Of a DNA stretch of 9,716 nucleotides, positions 1-6,822 are shown one piece after another (position 1 is the first letter of the stretch; each line of letters starts with the position of its first letter). The DNA is from Verrucomicrobiales bacterium (GTDB taxonomy: Bacteria; Verrucomicrobiota; Verrucomicrobiia; Verrucomicrobiales; DEV007). The stretch lies in contig JALRFZ010000575.1 in NCBI GenBank assembly GCA_023253615.1, positions 1-9,716 of the forward strand. The letters run 5' to 3'. The notes under the pieces were generated by a model, which saw nothing but the letters and a program-made list of their open reading frames with translations, did no database searches and was not told where the DNA came from. Position numbers and translations under genes: made by a program.

Positions 1-2801
1 CGATGGAAGTCTCCACCGACGGCGGCGCAACCTGGACGGCCTACACTTCCGGAACCGTGGCGCTCAACGGCAGCGGAGGGACCGTCCTCGTCCGTGTGCC
101 CGTGCTCAATGACAGCACCGACGAGCCCGACGAGACCTTCACCCTCGCCGTCACCAATCTCGGGGGCACGGCCTTCAACGGAACCGCCACCATCGTGGAT
201 GATGGCAACGGAACGATTTTCAACGCCAACGGGACCACCAACAGTTCCGCGACCAAGGACGACGATCGCCCCGTCTCCGTCACCGGGGGAACTGTCAACG
301 AGGGTTCCACCTGGGCCGTCTTCAGCGTCACCGGGGCCGCCGGGCAGCTCGTGAGCCTTTCCCTGGTCGAGGGCAGCGGCGCTGGCTACGCGGACCTCGA
401 CGAGACCCAGACCCTCGAATGGTGGAACCCCTCGGCCAATGCGGGGGCGGGCGGTTGGGTCGCCTATTCTTCCTATGCGACCATACCCGCCGGGGGAACC
501 CTCCTCGTCCGCGTCAATATCACCCAGGAGCAGGACTCGGACCCGGAAGGCGCCGAGACCTTCCAGCTTTCCGCCGCCAATCTTTCGGGTGCCTCCTCCT
601 CCGCCACCATGACCATCAAGGACGACGGCACGGGGCTGATCTATCCCGACGCTCCTCCCGCCAATGCCTCGACCCCGGCCACTTCCTCATCCGGCCTGGA
701 TGATGACCGGGCGATGAGTCTCACCAACGTCACCGTCAACGAAGCCTCACCCTGGGCCGTCTTCACCCTGACGGGCATCGAGGGTCAAACCGCCATTCTC
801 TCGCTCGTGAACAATGGAGATGGTTCCGACCTCGTCACGATCGAGTATTTTGATGGAGTGGCATGGCAGCCCTACAGCAGCTCGGTCACCCTTCCCTTGA
901 ACGGCCCCGCCAACGGTGAAACCGCTACGATGCTCCTGCGGGTCGCTCTGGGGCCCGAACAGGAAGCGGCTGTCGATGGTCCTGAGACCTTCACCCTGGT
1001 CGCGGCGACCACGGGCAACACTCCCAGCACCGGAGGTGTCGGGACCATCAACGACGATGGTTCGGGATCCATCTTCCTCGACTCGAATACCACCGCGACC
1101 CCGGACAATCCCTCGGACCCCGGCTACTCGGGACCGGGTCTGGATGATGACCGTCCTTCGGGTACCTCCCCGGAAATCAACCTGCGCGGTGGCCAAATCT
1201 CCATCCGCAGTGGCAAGACGACGCTCGACACCTTCGACGCCACCGATTTCGGGATCGCGAAGGCCGGAGCCGGGGGCACGTCCGTCGTCCGGACCTTCAC
1301 CATTGAAAACGTGGGCACGGGCGATCTGACTCTCGGGGGCACGCCGGTCGTGAGCGTTTCCGGCGCGAACGCTTCGGAGTTCTCCGTTTCACAACCGTCA
1401 TCGGCGAACCTCGCCGCAGCCGGTTCCCGGACATTCACGATCACCTTCACCCCCTCGACGACCGGATCCCGCACGGCCTCCGTCTCGATCTTGAACAACG
1501 ACAGCAACGAAAGCCCCTACACCTTCGCGATCGGCGGAGAAGGCCGGGTGAATCTGGCTCCGATCGACCTCACCTTTACGGGTGGGCGGCTGGCGGATGG
1601 TCTCGATGCCACCGATGCCTCCCCCGCCTATACGGGATACTTCACCGCTTCCCCGGATCTCGGCGTGGATACCGGTGCCGCCGCCTACAACACCTTCACC
1701 CTCGTCCCCGGTGTCGGTGGCGCGGACAACGCGAAATTCCAAATTTACGACGGGAACAAGCTCCGTCTCCGCCTCGGCGAACCCAGTGCCGATGGATTGA
1801 CCGATTATCGGACGAGAAACTCGCGTCGATCCACCTACAACATCCGTGTTCGGGTGAGCGACCACGAAGGGAACACCTACGAAAAAGCCTTTGTCGTCTA
1901 CGTAATGATGATTCTCTCCGATGAAGGTGATTTCTTCATCTCCGACCGCGGGCCCTATGTCAGCACCGGAGCCGTCCTTCTCGTCTCGAAGGCGGGCTTC
2001 ATCCAACGCATCTTCTCGACCACCATCGCCGACCCCTATGAGATCACCGTCGATGGCAACGGCGATATGATCATCTCCAACCACGAGCACGATCTCTCGA
2101 ATGTCACCGCGCTTGATGACAGCGGAATCTACAAGATCGACCGGCTCAGCGGTGTGCAGACAAAGATCGTCGGCGGTGCCACGAACGGCTCCGTGATGCC
2201 CTTTGTGACGCCCCTGGGTGTGAAAGTGGAGACAGCCGGCACCTACATCGTCGGGGATCCTGACGCGTATAATCTGACGGGCGCGATCTTCCGCGTGGAT
2301 CCCGCAGCCTCCCCGGTGACGATCACGGAACTCACCCGCGGAGGGAATCTGGATTACCTCCAGGGCGTCGCCCTCGCGCCCAATGGAGACATCTACGTAT
2401 CGAATGTCAATCGACCGGTAGGTTCGCCGTCCGAGGTCCTCAAAGTCGATCCGGTGAGCGGGGCCCAGACGGTCTTTGCCTCCGCCGGCAACCTCATTTA
2501 TCCCACCGGCCTTGCCGTGGAGGAGGACGGATCCGCCGTGGTGGTGGTGGATGCCCTCGCAAAAAAAGTGATCTCCATCGCGATCCCCGGCGGTAGCCAG
2601 ACGGTCATCTCCTCCGATGCTCAATTCATCCAGCCCACCCATATCGCCATTGAACACACCGGCGACTATCTTGTCACCGACGGAAAGTCGAGTTCGTTCA
2701 ACCGGCGTCTTTTCCGCGTCGACAAGGGCACCGGGATCGCCACCCAACTCTCTCTCAACGGCAGTTTCGAACAACCACGCGGCGTGACCCTCGCGGATTG
2801 A
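1..2801 (+). CDS. Giant exported repeat protein, C-terminal part (Calx-beta repeats, ASH-like module, cadherin-like module, beta-propeller)
   Basis: The frame is open from the first bases of the window and ends with TGA at 2799-2801. The ATG at base 3 lies inside a beta-domain, so it is almost certainly an internal Met and the gene begins upstream. Visible order, counting from that Met: two to three Calx-beta-like repeats (about 1-385) with the hallmark acidic segment (DEPDETFTL, DPEGAETFQL, DGPETFTL) and DDG strand ends; an ASH/HYDIN choice-of-anchor-D-like module (about 390-515: TFTIENVGTGDLTL, ending ILNNDSNESPYTFAIGGEG); a cadherin-like module (about 516-635); and an NHL/SMP-30-like propeller (about 636-932) with repeated short units such as GVALAPNGDIYVSN and GLAVEEDGSAVVVVD. 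No PEP-CTERM or sortase tail is present; the protein ends just after the propeller. The likely role is extracellular or outer-surface adhesion or binding. The substrate is unknown. Module names rest on motif recognition, not a profile search. Confidence 0.88.
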   Translation, partial: MEVSTDGGATWTAYTSGTVALNGSGGTVLVRVPVLNDSTDEPDETFTLAVTNLGGTAFNGTATIVDDGNGTIFNANGTTNSSATKDDDRPVSVTGGTVNEGSTWAVFSVTGAAGQLVSLSLVEGSGAGYADLDETQTLEWWNPSANAGAGGWVAYSSYATIPAGGTLLVRVNITQEQDSDPEGAETFQLSAANLSGASSSATMTIKDDGTGLIYPDAPPANASTPATSSSGLDDDRAMSLTNVTVNEASPWAVFTLTGIEGQTAILSLVNNGDGSDLVTIEYFDGVAWQPYSSSVTLPLNGPANGETATMLLRVALGPEQEAAVDGPETFTLVAATTGNTPSTGGVGTINDDGSGSIFLDSNTTATPDNPSDPGYSGPGLDDDRPSGTSPEINLRGGQISIRSGKTTLDTFDATDFGIAKAGAGGTSVVRTFTIENVGTGDLTLGGTPVVSVSGANASEFSVSQPSSANLAAAGSRTFTITFTPSTTGSRTASVSILNNDSNESPYTFAIGGEGRVNLAPIDLTFTGGRLADGLDATDASPAYTGYFTASPDLGVDTGAAAYNTFTLVPGVGGADNAKFQIYDGNKLRLRLGEPSADGLTDYRTRNSRRSTYNIRVRVSDHEGNTYEKAFVVYVMMILSDEGDFFISDRGPYVSTGAVLLVSKAGFIQRIFSTTIADPYEITVDGNGDMIISNHEHDLSNVTALDDSGIYKIDRLSGVQTKIVGGATNGSVMPFVTPLGVKVETAGTYIVGDPDAYNLTGAIFRVDPAASPVTITELTRGGNLDYLQGVALAPNGDIYVSNVNRPVGSPSEVLKVDPVSGAQTVFASAGNLIYPTGLAVEEDGSAVVVVDALAKKVISIAIPGGSQTVISSDAQFIQPTHIAIEHTGDYLVTDGKSSSFNRRLFRVDKGTGIATQLSLNGSFEQPRGVTLAD
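258..1154 (+). repeat. In-gene repeat of about 441-444 bp encoding Calx-beta units
   Basis: The coding sequence repeats a linker element, Asp-Asp-Asp-Arg, at 258-269, 699-710 and 1143-1154, giving periods of 441 and 444 bp (147 and 148 codons). A matching 14-base stretch, CTGGGCCGTCTTCA, occurs at 311-324 and again at 752-765, also 441 bp apart. Each unit runs from the DDDR linker through a Calx-beta-like domain to a DDG(N/T/S)G(T/L/S)I(F/Y) ending. Units differ considerably at the base level, so this is an old domain duplication rather than a recent tandem array. A further partial unit at the window start implies that more copies lie upstream. Confidence 0.8.
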
Positions 2802-2836
2802 AAATCTGAGACACACCTTGCAAACCATTCCCGCCC

Positions 2837-2995
2837 ATGAAGAAACTGACACCTGAACTCCTCCGGCAACGCCGCCTCGACCACACCATGGATCGATCCA
2901 GATTCCTCAAATCGATTCCGGTGATCACCGCGTTCCTGCTCGCATCAAAGGCAACACCGCTCTTTTCCCAGACAGAGCCCTTGGAGCCCATTTGA
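2837..2995 (+). CDS. Small 52-residue peptide, candidate modified-peptide precursor or orphan signal peptide
   Basis: ATG at 2837 to TGA at 2993-2995 gives 52 codons. The N-terminus is basic and helical (MKKLTPELLRQRRLDHT). It is followed by DRSRFLKSIPVITAFLLASK and a short tail ending SQTEPLEPI. The middle resembles an export signal: RSRFLK is close to the Tat consensus RRxFLK but lacks the second Arg of the pair, and it is followed by a hydrophobic core. There is no cysteine. About two thirds of third codon positions are G or C, compatible with coding. The start follows CCCGCCC with no Shine-Dalgarno, the same style as other starts here, and an internal ATG at 2888 is an alternative. The stop abuts the TTG start of the glycosyltransferase, suggesting co-translation. 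The gene could be (a) the substrate of the PqqD, kinase and glycosyltransferase genes downstream, (b) a truncated exported protein, or (c) non-coding. I recognise no family. Confidence 0.45.
   Translation: MKKLTPELLRQRRLDHTMDRSRFLKSIPVITAFLLASKATPLFSQTEPLEPI
2983..2986 (+). promoter_or_regulatory. Shine-Dalgarno GGAG for the TTG start at 2996
   Basis: GGAG lies nine bases before TTG 2996, inside the last codons of the 52-residue peptide ORF. Most other plus-strand starts in the window lack such a site, so it is the main argument for the longer glycosyltransferase reading. It would allow translation to be coupled to that of the upstream peptide. Confidence 0.4.
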
Positions 2996-4183
2996 TTGAA
3001 CACGCCACCCGGCTTCCACCGGTTCGTTCCTCTCCGAAAAACCACACGGGACACCGTAGCGTCTCTGTTTCGGTCTATGCGCATGTCCACGTTGGGAGTG
3101 TGTTACATGGTTCGCGACGAGGCGGATCTTCTGGATCGGTCAATCTCCAGTCTGGTGGGTTTTCCTCATCGGACCTATGTCTTGGACACGGGATCGAAAG
3201 ATGCCAGTCCCGAAGTCGCCCGTTCTCACGGCGCGGTTGTCCGACACTTCTCCTGGAACGGGCGTTTCGATCAGGCGAGGAACGCGAGCATCGCGGGAAC
3301 GTGTGAAGATTGGCTCCTCATCATGGATGCCGATGATGTTTTTCCGCCGGGCGAATTCGCCCGCCTCGGCACCTTGTTGTGCTCGATAACGAGCCATGCC
3401 ACGCTTCGTTATCATTTTGATCCGGAACAGGGCCCCATCCAGGCATCCCGTCTTCTGAGACGCGATCTTCGTCCCTGTTTCGACGGTGGAATCCATGAAA
3501 ACCTCGGAAGCTGGCTGGCCGGCCTCCCCGACCTCCTCAAGTCGCCGGTGCACTTGGATGTGAACCTGATACATTGCCCTGATCCCCGGTCCCGGCCCGA
3601 AAAGCTCGCGAGAAACCTTCCCCTGCTCCTGAGGGAGTGGGAAGAGCATCAAGACGACCCGCCCCCCCGCCGCCGTTTTTTTCTCGCTGCGGAACTTGCG
3701 ATGACCCTGCATCATTCCGGGGATACGAGAAGTGCTCTTCAGCTTTCCGGCACGGAATTGAAAACGCTTGGCGGCAATGGACCGGAGAGGCTCCGGCTTT
3801 TGTATATTCATCTCTGGCTGCTTTGGCAAGCAGGGGATCTCTCATCCGCGAAAGCCGTCGTCGAACGCGAACAGGAACCGCTCTCCTCCACTGTCGTCGG
3901 CCCATTGCTACTTGGACTGAATGCCTTGCACTGCGGATGTTTCGGAGACGCCGCCGATCGACTGACGGAATTCCGGAAACAGCTGGAGCAGGCTCCGGCC
4001 GAATTCCCTCTACCGTTGGCGCACACGGGAACCGCTCTCCTGCGTCTCCTTGGATACACTCTCATGATGGCGGGTGATCCCCGCACGGCATCCCATGTCT
4101 TTCTGGAAGCGGAACGCCTGGAGCCGGGAAACCCCGAAAACCGCTTGCGGGCGGAAATTGCTCTCTCTATGCTCCCAACATGA
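2996..4183 (+). CDS. GT2-family glycosyltransferase with TPR-like C-terminus (SunS-like architecture)
   Basis: A 395-residue protein with a GT-A fold. Residues about 33-116 carry LGVCYMVRDEADLL (nucleotide-binding first strand), VLDTGSKDAS, RFDQARNAS and the metal-binding DxD in LLIMDADDVF (D111, D113). GIHENL with H167 follows, the position of the HE(E/N) motif in this family. Residues about 215-395 are paired amphipathic helices that read as TPR-like. This layout, including the (F)xxARN and H-E motifs, matches the SunS/ThuS-type peptide S-glycosyltransferases and many uncharacterised relatives, so the acceptor is not determined. It probably transfers a sugar from a UDP-sugar in the cytoplasm. 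The start is uncertain: TTG at 2996 has GGAG nine bases upstream, while ATG at 3077 or 3083 would begin just before the conserved domain but lacks a ribosome site. The stop overlaps the next gene by ATGA. Confidence 0.85.
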   Translation: MNTPPGFHRFVPLRKTTRDTVASLFRSMRMSTLGVCYMVRDEADLLDRSISSLVGFPHRTYVLDTGSKDASPEVARSHGAVVRHFSWNGRFDQARNASIAGTCEDWLLIMDADDVFPPGEFARLGTLLCSITSHATLRYHFDPEQGPIQASRLLRRDLRPCFDGGIHENLGSWLAGLPDLLKSPVHLDVNLIHCPDPRSRPEKLARNLPLLLREWEEHQDDPPPRRRFFLAAELAMTLHHSGDTRSALQLSGTELKTLGGNGPERLRLLYIHLWLLWQAGDLSSAKAVVEREQEPLSSTVVGPLLLGLNALHCGCFGDAADRLTEFRKQLEQAPAEFPLPLAHTGTALLRLLGYTLMMAGDPRTASHVFLEAERLEPGNPENRLRAEIALSMLPT

Positions 4184-4476
4184 TACCCGAACCTTTCGAC
4201 TCCTGCATTCCGGAGGTAAGCGATGGCTTCCTTTTTCAAGAAACCGAAGACGGGGTCATGCTCTACGAATCATCCACTGGAAAAGTCATCACCCTCGACA
4301 AGTCTGCGGATCTGATCCTCAGCCACTGCGCCGAGGGACTTTCCGTGAGTCAAATCGCGGACCTCCTCACAGACGATTCTCCGATCGAACGCGATGAGGT
4401 GATCCGCGCCCTCGCCGGGCTCCTCGAACATGGGATCATTCGAACATCCGTCCCACCATCCGTGCGGGGCAACTGA
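4180..4476 (+). CDS. PqqD-family peptide-binding protein (RiPP recognition element fold)
   Basis: A 98-residue protein that matches the PqqD family along its full length: two short beta-strands (GFLFQETEDGVMLYES), a turn with the conserved Leu and Asp (VITLDKSADLIL, in place of LN.TG), then a winged helix-turn-helix (GLSVSQIADLLTDD, then DEVIRALAGLLEHGII). In PQQ and many RiPP pathways this domain binds the leader of the precursor peptide and presents it to the modifying enzymes. No radical SAM partner (PqqE-like) is nearby. Its ATG overlaps the glycosyltransferase stop by ATGA, so the two are translationally coupled. Family assignment is good; that it binds the 52-residue peptide is inference. 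Confidence 0.82.
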   Translation: MIPEPFDSCIPEVSDGFLFQETEDGVMLYESSTGKVITLDKSADLILSHCAEGLSVSQIADLLTDDSPIERDEVIRALAGLLEHGIIRTSVPPSVRGN

Positions 4477-4691
4477 TTTCTTTTTTCCCGAATGGTCACC
4501 CATCCCGCCGGAAAGGCACGGCATCGACCGCTCCACTCTCACCGATTGACACCCCGGGATATCGGCCTGGACGTCCAAGCCTCACGTAGCTCCGGGCCAT
4601 CCATGCCGTTCCGCTCTTTGCCCTCCATCGGAGAAGCCCCATGTCTCAGATGGCCGGGGCCGGGCGGTCTGAACGTGGATGTAGGGAATTC

Positions 4692-4719
4692 AGACTTGAT
4701 CGTTCGATCGAATCTTTTT
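4692..4719 (+). terminator. Weak possible rho-independent terminator
   Basis: AGACTTGATC and GATCGAATCT pair around a GTTC or similar tetraloop: CTAG core pairs, one G-U, one mismatch, then three more pairs. The stem runs into five T residues at 4715-4719. The stem is A+T-rich for this genome and contains a mismatch, so termination would be partial. It lies 216 bases after the PqqD stop. Confidence 0.3.
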
Positions 4720-4751
4720 CGCAAAGGGTCTCAGCCAGCGGGTCCTTTGCG
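4720..4751 (+). repeat. 11-bp inverted repeat (hairpin) upstream of the kinase gene
   Basis: CGCAAAGGGTC at 4720-4730 and GGTCCTTTGCG at 4741-4751 pair over 11 positions (nine Watson-Crick and two G-U pairs) around the ten-base loop TCAGCCAGCG. It begins directly after the T run of the preceding hairpin and ends 58 bases before the kinase start. There is no T run after it on the plus strand. It could be an operator, an mRNA structure in the kinase leader, or part of a double terminator. Confidence 0.5.
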
Positions 4752-4809
4752 TCCCTTGTCGCCGTCACCCGTTTGTTGATCCGTCCGACCGCCCCCCTCC
4801 TCTTTTTCC

Positions 4810-5649
4810 ATGCAACGCCTCTATTCCTGGAGCAAACTCGGCGTCAATGTTCACCTGAGTGTTGCGGACCGGACGTTGGACTGGCTCGCGGACGGCCTTC
4901 ATTCCTGCGCGCAAAGCGATTGCGCGGCCGGCCTCGATGCTTCCTCCGCGGATCTCGCGTGGAGACGGGACGGGCGCAGGAACGTGATCGAACTCAAGGG
5001 GAGCGAATGGGGTGTCTTCCCGACCCCTGAACACCTCTATCTTCACAGTGACAAACTCATCGATGATCTCGTGAGGGAACGTCTCGGGGACATCGTGATT
5101 CTGCATGCCGCAACGGTGGTATCGCCCGCGGGACGGTCGCTCATGATCTGCGGCGCTTCCGGCAGTGGAAAGACTTCACTTGCCACGGCGTTGATCCGAA
5201 AAGAATGGTACTGGCTCTCCGATGAATATGCCCTGATCGGCTCACGCCCCCCTCTCACGATTCAGGGCTGGCCCCGCAACTTCAATCTCAAGGAACGGAG
5301 CTTCGCCGATTTCCCTGAAACCTCGGCACTGCCGGATTCGCGCGAATTCGGGCTGCAGGATCGACGGGGTCGATTGAGATTTTTCAACCCTTCCTCGCTG
5401 CGTCCGGGATCGTTTCTGCACGAAACCAAACCGGATACCCTCGTTTTCCCTGTATTCGACGCGGCCCTCCCCGCCCCACGCGTGGAACCCCTTTCCAACC
5501 GGGAAACCATCCGACGGCTCGCCGGCGAATTCCTCACCAAGACCCCCTCGACCTTTGCGGTTCTCAGCACACTCGTCGCGACCTGCACCTCACTCGAACT
5601 TCGTTACCCGGAGCCCATCCAAGGCGCCGGTTTGCTTGAGAACCTCTGA
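4810..5649 (+). CDS. HprK-like serine kinase (HPr kinase C-domain relative)
   Basis: A 279-residue protein. An unassigned N-terminal part (about 1-90) is followed by the HPr-kinase-type catalytic core: ILHAATVV with H99, Walker A GASGSGKT at 115-122, WLSDEYALI with D138-E139 where bacterial HprK has two Asp, and GWPRNFNLKERSF, resembling the PR.I.LKE segment of HprK-related kinases. The N-terminal domain of genuine HPr kinase is absent, so this is not the catabolite-repression enzyme. Relatives are found beside PqqD-like and nucleotidyltransferase genes, and one class phosphorylates lasso precursor peptides at the C-terminal Ser. The likely reaction is ATP-dependent phosphorylation of a peptide, protein or small molecule in the cytoplasm; the substrate is unknown. 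ATG 4810 follows a long pyrimidine run without a Shine-Dalgarno. The next gene starts 21 bases after its stop, so they are probably co-transcribed. Confidence 0.82.
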   Translation: MQRLYSWSKLGVNVHLSVADRTLDWLADGLHSCAQSDCAAGLDASSADLAWRRDGRRNVIELKGSEWGVFPTPEHLYLHSDKLIDDLVRERLGDIVILHAATVVSPAGRSLMICGASGSGKTSLATALIRKEWYWLSDEYALIGSRPPLTIQGWPRNFNLKERSFADFPETSALPDSREFGLQDRRGRLRFFNPSSLRPGSFLHETKPDTLVFPVFDAALPAPRVEPLSNRETIRRLAGEFLTKTPSTFAVLSTLVATCTSLELRYPEPIQGAGLLENL

Positions 5650-5670
5650 TCCGCAAGCCACGCCCTCCCC

Positions 5671-6822
5671 ATGCGAACCTCTTTCTTTCGAGACCTCGAT
5701 CGCAGTCGCACCCGGGTCCCCACCCATCTGATCCGGGCGGCTTGCGCGGAGGATCCGGAACAAGCTCTCCGCCACTGGGACCTTTGGCGGAATTCCGTGC
5801 ATGGACTTGAACACGTCGAACCCGGTTGCGCCCGCCTTTTCCCAAGAATCCACTCCGTGATCCGAACGTGCCGTCCCGGGGATCCCGATCTTTCCTTTCT
5901 GGAGGAAACCTACCGACTGACTTGGTTCTCGAACCAAAGACTCCTGGGAGCATTGGCGCAATTTCTCGATCTCACCCACCCGATTGGGATTCCGGTCATG
6001 CTTTTCAAAGGCGCGGCGGTTCTCGGCACCTGCTATCCGGACGAAGGTACGTGCTTCATGGCGGACGTCGATGTGGCGGTGGCCAGAGGAAGCCTCAATC
6101 AACTTGCCGATACACTCGACCAAGCCGGATGGAGGCGTCGCCCCCTCGAAACGCCCAGAGGCTCGCCCATCCATCAATCGGAACCCTTCGCGGCACCCGG
6201 CGGAGAACCGGTTGAGATCCACTGGGATCTCCTCCGATGGCCAACCCGGACGGTAGCCGAGGAAACGCTTTGGGAAACAGCGGAGACGATCGGGATCAGG
6301 GGGCGCCCCTGCCGGACGCCTTCCAATGAAGACTTGCTCCTCCAGATTCTCGTACGTGGTTTCACTGCCGAGAAGATCCGTCAATGGCGGTGGATGGTCG
6401 ACTCCTCTTTGCTGATCCGGAAACGTCCGCTGAAATGGGAGCGTTTTCATGCGGAAGCAGTGCGCCGCGGCGTGGCCATGATGTGTGCCGAGGCACTGGA
6501 ATTCCTTGGTGATACGACCTCTTTGGATCTTGACCGGGAAATCGTTCGAATCCTTCGTAATGCCGCCCCGCCGCCTGACCGCGCCATTCACATCCATTTC
6601 ACGGGAGAATACCGCCACCTCGGGATTCGCAGCTTTTTTTGCCTCCTCCGACTCAAATGGCAAGCCGCGATTCACGAAGGAAAGATCGATCCCGGAATCC
6701 GGGGGTGGGCTCGATTTTTCATCATGTGGTCAGCCATCAAACTAAATCGAGCCTTCTCATGGAAATTGAAAACGCCCCCGGGGCCTTCAGAGCGGTCGTA
6801 CCGGCCGTCCATCAGGCCTTAG
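5671..6822 (+). CDS. Nucleotidyltransferase family protein (NTP_transf_5 type)
   Basis: A 383-residue protein. The conserved block reads IPVMLFKGAAVLGTCYPDEG (K113-G114), then ADVDVAV with D132 and D134 as the metal-binding Asp pair of the nucleotidyltransferase fold, and later VEIHWDLL (about 181-188), the typical (E)xHW.L element of NTP_transf_5. The helical C-terminal half is usual for the family, and the length is normal. The expected chemistry is transfer of a nucleotidyl or related group from an NTP; members beside lasso peptide genes act as tailoring enzymes, but most are uncharacterised. ATG 5671 is preceded by CCCTCCCC and lies 21 bases after the kinase stop. The gene ends with TAG at 6820-6822, where 36 bases overlap the convergent minus-strand ORF. 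Confidence 0.82.
   Translation: MRTSFFRDLDRSRTRVPTHLIRAACAEDPEQALRHWDLWRNSVHGLEHVEPGCARLFPRIHSVIRTCRPGDPDLSFLEETYRLTWFSNQRLLGALAQFLDLTHPIGIPVMLFKGAAVLGTCYPDEGTCFMADVDVAVARGSLNQLADTLDQAGWRRRPLETPRGSPIHQSEPFAAPGGEPVEIHWDLLRWPTRTVAEETLWETAETIGIRGRPCRTPSNEDLLLQILVRGFTAEKIRQWRWMVDSSLLIRKRPLKWERFHAEAVRRGVAMMCAEALEFLGDTTSLDLDREIVRILRNAAPPPDRAIHIHFTGEYRHLGIRSFFCLLRLKWQAAIHEGKIDPGIRGWARFFIMWSAIKLNRAFSWKLKTPPGPSERSYRPSIRP

Larger units (their letters stand above)
4477..4809 (+). other. Gap of 333 bp with hairpins and no convincing gene
   Basis: This stretch separates the PqqD and kinase genes. Two open frames exist on the plus strand: 4492-4779 (95 codons, rich in Pro, Arg and Ser), and one from ATG 4641, which has GGAG eight bases upstream but runs 221 bases into the kinase in another frame. 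Neither resembles a known family or has convincing codon bias, and the only other ATG (4679) is followed at once by TAG. What is visible is two adjacent hairpins (4692-4719 and 4720-4751) and a pyrimidine run (about 4790-4808) just before the kinase start. A small precursor gene here cannot be excluded. Confidence 0.5.

Noticed and set aside
1398..2852. Minus-strand open frame of 484 codons antisense to the propeller gene
   Set aside because: His/Gly/Asp/Arg-rich with no fold; a typical shadow of a high-G+C plus-strand gene with clear domains.
3140..3829. Minus-strand open frame of 229 codons antisense to the glycosyltransferase
   Set aside because: No motif, and the plus strand has the GT2 DxD and TPR-like features.
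4641..5030. Plus-strand frame with GGAG upstream that enters the kinase gene
   Set aside because: It overlaps the kinase by 221 bases out of frame and has no recognisable domain; kept only as a remark on the gap.
5590..6675. Minus-strand open frame of 361 codons antisense to the nucleotidyltransferase
   Set aside because: The plus strand carries the recognisable KG, DVD and HW motifs; the antisense product is low-complexity and matches no family.
4180..6822. Lasso peptide cluster or PQQ biosynthesis cluster
   Set aside because: No asparagine-synthetase-like cyclase, no transglutaminase-like B2 protease and no PqqC/PqqE genes are in the window.
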